A DNA stretch of 64,000 nt from Porites lobata (lineage: Eukaryota > Cnidaria > Anthozoa > Scleractinia > Poritidae), in the NCBI GenBank assembly GCA_942486035.1, contig CALNXK010000130.1:1-64000 (forward strand), in the 5' to 3' direction. Shown here in pieces: positions 59,001 to 64,000 of the stretch (positions within the stretch are counted from its first letter, which is position 1; each line of letters starts with the position of its first letter). The translations under genes were made by a program, and so were the position numbers. Under the pieces are notes generated by a model. It was not told where the DNA came from and ran no database searches. It was given only the letters and a program-made list of their open reading frames with translations.

Positions 59001-61567
59001 CGGCGAAGCCGTGAGCCAAGAGAAACGAGGGCTTTTTTTGGCCCCACGCGCTCACTGTTCAAGACCTCGACGGATCTAGGAGAAAAGTCGAATTGCAAGC
59101 AGTCTACCAAGAATTTAATACATCGAACTCAGTTTTTTCTTACTTGAGATACTCCACCCGTCTTTGCATGTCAGCGTTAAAACATTGATCAATCTTGGCG
59201 GAGAAGAAGTCTTGTTTTTCCACCGATAGCAACTCAGTTCTTTCTAAACAAACCACAGTTGCGGACCTTTCTATGCCTCTTATAAACGCTAGTTCCTGAA
59301 ACGCAAAAGTAGATTTTATTCAGTGTCAGCTATATAGCGTTAATGATTCGGGAAAACAATAATCAGATATAGCATTGTCCTCTGAGCTGGCTGAGGGTAC
59401 AGAAGACAGGCCATTTGTAGACTAAGTTGAGCCAGTGCATACATAGTCTGCTACACAGCTGTTTTTAGTTTCGTCACGCAACGCTCCTCCCCACTAACGG
59501 CGTTAGTGGGGAGGAGCGTTGCGTGACGACACTAAGAACGGCTGTGTAGCAGACTAGTGCATACAGAGCGATCCAATGGAAGACAAGAGAAGCGTTTCAA
59601 ATCACTCTAAAAATATCTTTTAGCGCATTAAACGTCAGCGATAAAAACACCGCGGAGAAGAAATTGCCATTGACCGGGACAGATTGCGCTTTAATACTAA
59701 CAATGGTACTAAAACATACGTGCCTGTGGCTGACTTGCCCTAAAAACTCGAGGAGCAAGCAATCTAGACTGCGAGCAGTCTCTTATTGTTTTCTTGAGTC
59801 AAAGTAGATCGAGAGCACGCGTGAGAGGAAAGCGGCGAAGCGGCGAGATTTCAAGGCGGAAGACTGAGCGACGAAAAAATATCTCGATCTCCCCTCCTTT
59901 TTACCATTAAATCGCATAATTCTACTTTTTCAGTCGACACGCGAGGGCTTGAGGAAAGAAGGAAGACCACTTGTGGTCTATAACGTCAATCCATCCTGAG
60001 AAGTTTTCCCTTGTCCTATGAAGCTGTGAAGCAAGGATCGGTCTTTGCACCTACGAGCATTCCCCCTCCCTTTCCTCACCCCTTCCCCCCAACAACGCCT
60101 TTATGTTCAGAATGAGCTTCATTGATCACACACATACCCCAAAATAGTCCCCTCTCTTGAGCACAGCATTGTCCGTAGGTTTGGCAAAGGCACTGTGTTG
60201 GTCATCATCCGCAGTAACACAAACTGAACCACTGAAAATGAAGTAAAAACGCTGGGCCACGTGACCTTTTCGAATAACCACTCTCCGTCTACCAAAACTG
60301 TAAAGAAAAAATCAAACCAATCAAAGAGGTGAAACACCATCTGTTATGTCGAACTGCACTATGGGAATGTTTGGTGGACACTATCGCCTCTTCTATCAAC
60401 CTCGTTCCCAGAGGCCGCGATCCTTTTGTACAGTGACGGGGATCACTCACCTCTGGAAGAATGCAAATTAGGCCGCCTCTGATTGGCTTGTAAAAAACAA
60501 GAGCGTCCGCTACCCCATCCGCTGGACAAAAGTAACGTAGGCTCTGGGGACAAGATTTCTCTTCTATTGGCTATTACGAGGTTGCGCGCCAAAATGGGGC
60601 CCGTTTCTGGAAAGTCCCGGTAATTTACGGGTCTGTTCTGTTGTCTCGAGTTTTCAGCCGGGGCCTGCTCTCTTTTTCTTTAGATTTTGATTCGAATATT
60701 TGATTTCGGCCCCGTAAATTAGTCCGGGACGTTCGAGAAAAGGGCCCCTGGGTCGAGTTCCTTCCCCCAAAACAGTTCCATAGTGCCATTCGAGACAACA
60801 CCGACTCAATCCATCGCGTAACCGCAGAATGGCTAAGCAGGGACGGGAGGGGTTTTTCGGTGATCCGGGATTTGACCACAATATAGTGCCGGATTCGGGT
60901 AAATTAACGGCATTTGACAGTTACGGTAAGGAAGGATTTGCCAAAATTTGGCCACGGATGCGGGATTGGGAAAGAAAATGATGTTCGGGATAGCGATGAC
61001 AGAAGTACGGAATCGTCACGGGATTCTCGTGCAAATTGAGAGGGACTGCGAGATCAGGACACGCTCTCCAGACCCTAGTTGATATTCTGTGAGTCCTACC
61101 AGTCATATTTAAGCGCTTTACAAACTGCTTCCTGTATTTTAGAACTGTATCGGCGAAATCCTTTCAGCTGCTTCATGAGTTGCATAATTGAGTGACTTTC
61201 TTGCGGTGTTCTGGACGAGGGTTCCTTGCTGGCAATTTCTTTGGCCCATAGTGGCATCACAAACTATAGTTCAAAAGGAGGTCAAATGGAAAGGATAAAA
61301 ATGAAAAGGAGTATATTGTTACTGAAAAAACCTACGCGCTAGCTAAAGCTATTTAGTAAAATCCAACTAGTGGTTTATTATCAATGCTGCGTTCTGATTG
61401 GTTGAGCTACTACTAGGCTATTTGTTATAGCCCACTAAAAGCGAAAAGCGCGGGCTTTTTGGCGGCAAAAAAAGATTAAATAGCTAAAAGTATTTTATTC
61501 TCGATATTTTTGACCAAATAGTTGGATTTTACTAGAACAATTATTCCTCTCGCCCTCAAGGCCTCTG

Positions 61568-61608
<41 letters not shown>

Positions 61609-61613
61609 CTCAG

Positions 61614-61644
<31 letters not shown>

Positions 61645-63846
61645 TTAACATCAATTGAAGAAAAGTAACTCCTCAAAGCCTCTCTATTATTTCCAAAGCA
61701 AGAGAATAATTCCCTATTGTTCCAAAGTTGATAATTAAGACGCAAAGTGTGGTTCTAACTTTTGAGTCTGACGATAAAATGCTTAAGTGTGACCATTCAA
61801 ATGAAAGCTACAGAGCAGAACTTCCCTATTTCGATTGACGTTACCCTGTTCAAAGGCCCCTTTTTTCTCTTCAAAGTCCGTCGAGCGCGCGTAATAAAAA
61901 ACAAATCCGCGGGGTAGGGGTAGGGGAGGAAGAAAATAGACGTTATATATTTTTCATTCTCGCGTTCCGAGCTTGCTCTCGCGCGCTCACCGATCTTTTC
62001 GAAAAAACCGAAAGAAAAATAAAAAAAGTCTGTGTAGAGACTAGATCGATGTTTAAGGCGATTTTAACTTCAGAATCTCATAACAAAATTCTATGGTGTA
62101 ACCATTCGAATAAAACCTCTTGGACAATATATTTTGCACAGGGCATCATGCCATTAATTTCCAGGTAGCGGTTGTTCAAAAGGTGGATAACGTTATCCAC
62201 CGGATAAATCTTTATCCAGTGAATAGCGCAATTGGTTTCCCAAATACTTATCCACTGGATAGCGATTTATCTGATGGATAGCGCTATCCGTCTTTTGAAC
62301 AACCCGGGCCAGGACAAGAAACAACAAAATTGTAATCGCTTTTCTTAAATTTCACATTTTTCCCACTATACTGAGCTCCTGGAACTGATTATATTTGTTT
62401 TACTTTTGCGCAGAGTAATAAGCCAGAGTAATAATGTTGCAAGCAAGGCTATCTAACAAGAAAGCCCAAGTAAGTAATACCTCATGGTGGCATTTGTAAC
62501 GTTCCGGATCAAACATTAAATTCTCCACAGCACCCTTTGCAGTAGCGGTCTTTAGACTCACAGTGACGTCAGATTGGACTTGCTCATGTTGACCTTTCTC
62601 CTTTGCGTAATGCACAATGCATCGAAAGGCTTTGTTGCAAGTCTGTATCTGAAATATAATTATACGAGTCATAAGATTTAACCCTCTAAGTCCCAAGAGT
62701 GACCAACATTAATTTTCTCCCAACAGCATCAGCAGATCATCAAGAGTAAAGGTTATGAGAATTACTAAATTGATTATCAAAGGGACATCGCTTCGATCTT
62801 AAACCAAATTTTTTCCACTATTCGTAAAAGAAATGTATGGAGATCAGGAGAATTGGTATGTGGATCTTGAGGCTTAAAGGTTGATAAGTTCATGATCGGG
62901 AATCTAGGTCATGTTGAATAAGTTAGAAAACGCGAAAAGCCTTACGCGCTGATTGATTAGAAATTTGTGTTGCTGTAACACGTTAAGACACGCAGCTAAT
63001 ATCAAGGATATTTATTCCATTTTTGGCCATTTACATTCTTCGTCAGCGAGGTCGGACGAAGCCGTAGGTCTACGATTCTTGACCAATGTTTATAAAACTG
63101 TTGGCCAAATTGTTAACAGGAAAAACTACAGATTAAGTAGTATTGTTGTCATGGAAAAATCATTGAATAGTCATGGTCCTGGTAGCTTCTTCTGGGCTCC
63201 AAGATTGTGTTGGGGCAATGCGCGCACATTACACATGGTTTGCAAAGTCTTATAGGTTGTATCCTTCGCACGATGCACTACAGGTCCCAACACTGATAGG
63301 AGTTCTTGCATCCGTTTGCAAACCATCGCCAACACAGACGCAACAACTCCCAACATTGTTTCTCACGCGTCCGTTTGTATGTAGCTTAATATAAGAACCG
63401 ACATGGGCTCACGGAACTGATAATATTTGTTTTACTTTTGCGCAAAAAGTAAAAAGCCAAAGTAATAATTTTGCTTTTCATTTTCATTTCGATTTCGCTC
63501 GCTGTCTTTTTCCTCCTTCCCTGGCTTCACTACACGCAGGGCACAGATATATTTGCTTTGCTTTCTGGTTGGTAGTCTTGTACGCAGCCTTTATTCGAGT
63601 CGCCACGCTTCACGCGATGTTCGGCCTCCTTGTGCGGACAGTTGGGTAACAACCCAAATAACTGCCTCTTAACAGGCTCTCTGATTGGTTCATTGAGTTG
63701 TATGGATCCATAATGGTGAATTGTGATTGGTCAGTGAGCAATTGTTCTGTTTTTCGTGACAACACACAGGTAAATGATACTCAGTTGCAAGAAGGAAATA
63801 TATTTGTACTTACTAGCTTTACAGCGCGCCTAAATCGATCCAGAGG
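55622..63846 (-). CDS. CNBD2: CNBD2-like protein with two cyclic-nucleotide-binding domains, 5' end off window
   Basis: Nine exons agree in phase: 63814-63846, 62481-62648, 61100-61263, 60138-60297, 59144-59295, 58649-58787, 57415-57966, 56722-57241, 55622-56067. They give about 777 residues after the missing start. The first CNB domain spans 60138-59144: RRVVIRKGH, FIFSGSVCV, then GDYFGELAF and ERSATVV, keeping the Glu and Arg of the phosphate-binding cassette. The second spans 58649-56722: VIVRDSSD, IIFITKGQCDVLRLLDLG, a long charged insert, then RPGQVFGSWCLLD, where the Glu is lost. Vertebrate CNBD2 binds cAMP and functions in sperm; that role is not shown here. The Ser/Arg-rich tail is longer than I expect for the family. 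No damage is visible. Confidence 0.8.
56722..57966 (-). CDS. Second CNB domain with charged insert (exons 57415-57966, 56722-57241)
   Basis: Exon 57415-57966 codes GQCDVLRLLDLG, then about 130 residues rich in Lys, Ser and Glu (EKKSASCVD, AEKSAEKASVKG), returning to VGVYMMVDRLRPGQVF. Exon 56722-57241 continues GSWCLLDQ, a second Lys-rich loop (NKLLNKKKKPKERR), then RFILVSGGCEVIKVAKDVF. The join between them is GTG TTT before GTAAGT, in phase 0. Confidence 0.8.
58788..59143. other. Intron, nothing recognised
   Basis: No motif or repeat is identified. It lies between the first and second CNB domains. Confidence 0.4.
59444..59556. mobile_element. Near-loopless palindrome
   Basis: TAGTCTGCTACACAGCTGTT and GTCACGCAACGCTCCTCCCC are followed at once by ACTAACGGCGTTAGTGG and the reverse arms, ending AGCAGACTA. 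The arms are about 54 bases with few mismatches and almost no loop. It is a foldback in a CNBD2-like intron. Confidence 0.75.
60596..60749. mobile_element. GGGGCCCGTTT-ended MITE
   Basis: The ends GGGGCCCGTTTCTGGAAAGT and CGTTCGAGAAAAGGGCCCC are imperfect inverted repeats, with CCCGGTAATTTACGGG and CCCGTAAATTAGTCCGGGAC inside. Confidence 0.65.
61354..61531. mobile_element. AGTAAAATCCAACTA-ended MITE
   Basis: The left end AGTAAAATCCAACTA and right end TAGTTGGATTTTACT are exact inverses. It is directly followed by another foldback at 61537-61641. Confidence 0.75.
61537..61641. mobile_element. Foldback element
   Basis: AACAATTATTCCTCTCGCCC is matched by CTCGAGGAATAATTGTT. Inside, CTCTGAGTCAATAGCCCAT is reversed as ATGGGCTATTGACTCAGAG. 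Confidence 0.75.
62166..62304. mobile_element. GTTGTTCAAAAG-ended element
   Basis: The ends GTTGTTCAAAAGGTGGATAA and GCGCTATCCGTCTTTTGAAC are inverted. The interior repeats (T)ATCCACTGGATAGCGAT words. A degenerate relative is at 8918-9051. Confidence 0.75.
62682..62880. mobile_element. TTAA-target MITE, copy 4
   Basis: TTAA at 62678-62681 and TTGA on the right flank it. The ends are CCCTCTAAGTCCCAA and TTGAGGCTTAAAGG. The interior ATGTATGGAGATCAGG matches copy 2. It begins only about 30 bases upstream of the splice acceptor of exon 62481-62648. Confidence 0.7.
62885..63813. other. Intron of CNBD2-like gene
   Basis: ACTGATAATATTTGTTTTAC with TTTTGCGCA occurs at about 63418 and also near 62390, a short duplicated phrase. 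No further exon is supported between 62648 and 63814. Confidence 0.35.
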
Positions 63847-64000
63847 CTAAGAAAATAATAGTAAATAAATAAGAAGAAAGCTCACTCTAATTATAAAGAT
63901 TACCAACTCAATTATGGTGATGTCGTTGATAAACTCTTCCCTAATGTTTTCTAACATCATACATCATTGTTACATGGTGATGGTCTTGCACTTAAAATGT
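63847..64000. other. Right edge, intron of CNBD2-like gene
   Basis: This is sequence upstream of the first visible exon. The gene start lies beyond the window. Confidence 0.4.

Overview
The window is animal nuclear DNA. It is AT-rich, its genes have many introns with GT-AG borders, and it is dense with short inverted-repeat transposons, LINE and Penelope fragments, a tRNA-derived SINE and (TTA)n tracts. The repeat style and gene content fit an anthozoan cnidarian, probably a stony coral. That placement is inferred and no marker gene proves it.

Every gene I can support is on the minus strand, so transcription runs from high to low coordinates. (1) 3504-21542: a secreted, probably GPI-anchored protein with six tandem LU (Ly6/uPAR-type) domains. 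Each domain is coded by two phase-1 exons. The first domain is split by a 447-bp transposon and the last carries two single-base frameshifts, while the four inner domains are open. Three look-alike signal-peptide first exons lie at 19.7, 21.5 and 25.9 kb. (2) 26894-28737: a two-exon aminoglycoside-phosphotransferase-fold kinase resembling hydroxylysine kinase. (3) 30.5-32.3 kb: two weakly supported exon candidates, perhaps ends of one type II membrane protein. (4) 34460-52011: a 14-exon gene whose splice phases all agree, giving 2446 residues: signal peptide, nine C1q/TNF-like jelly-roll domains, one Ig domain, seven cadherin repeats, a transmembrane helix and a 177-residue tail. This architecture is the main discovery candidate. 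(5) 55622-63846: a CNBD2-like protein with two cyclic-nucleotide-binding domains, entering from beyond the right edge.

Introns and spacers carry at least nine MITE-like families. They include TTAA-target elements, a GGGGCACCCAACG-ended family in three copies, long foldbacks, and one element built of GGAGTTA palindromes. Nested insertions give a relative history: a TTAA element sits inside another inverted-repeat element, and one of two duplicated first-exon cassettes carries an insertion that the other lacks.

The LU protein and the jelly-roll/Ig/cadherin protein are both surface proteins, but nothing visible links them functionally. Exon borders were read by eye from splice consensus, reading phase and domain motifs. 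No transcript or database evidence was available.
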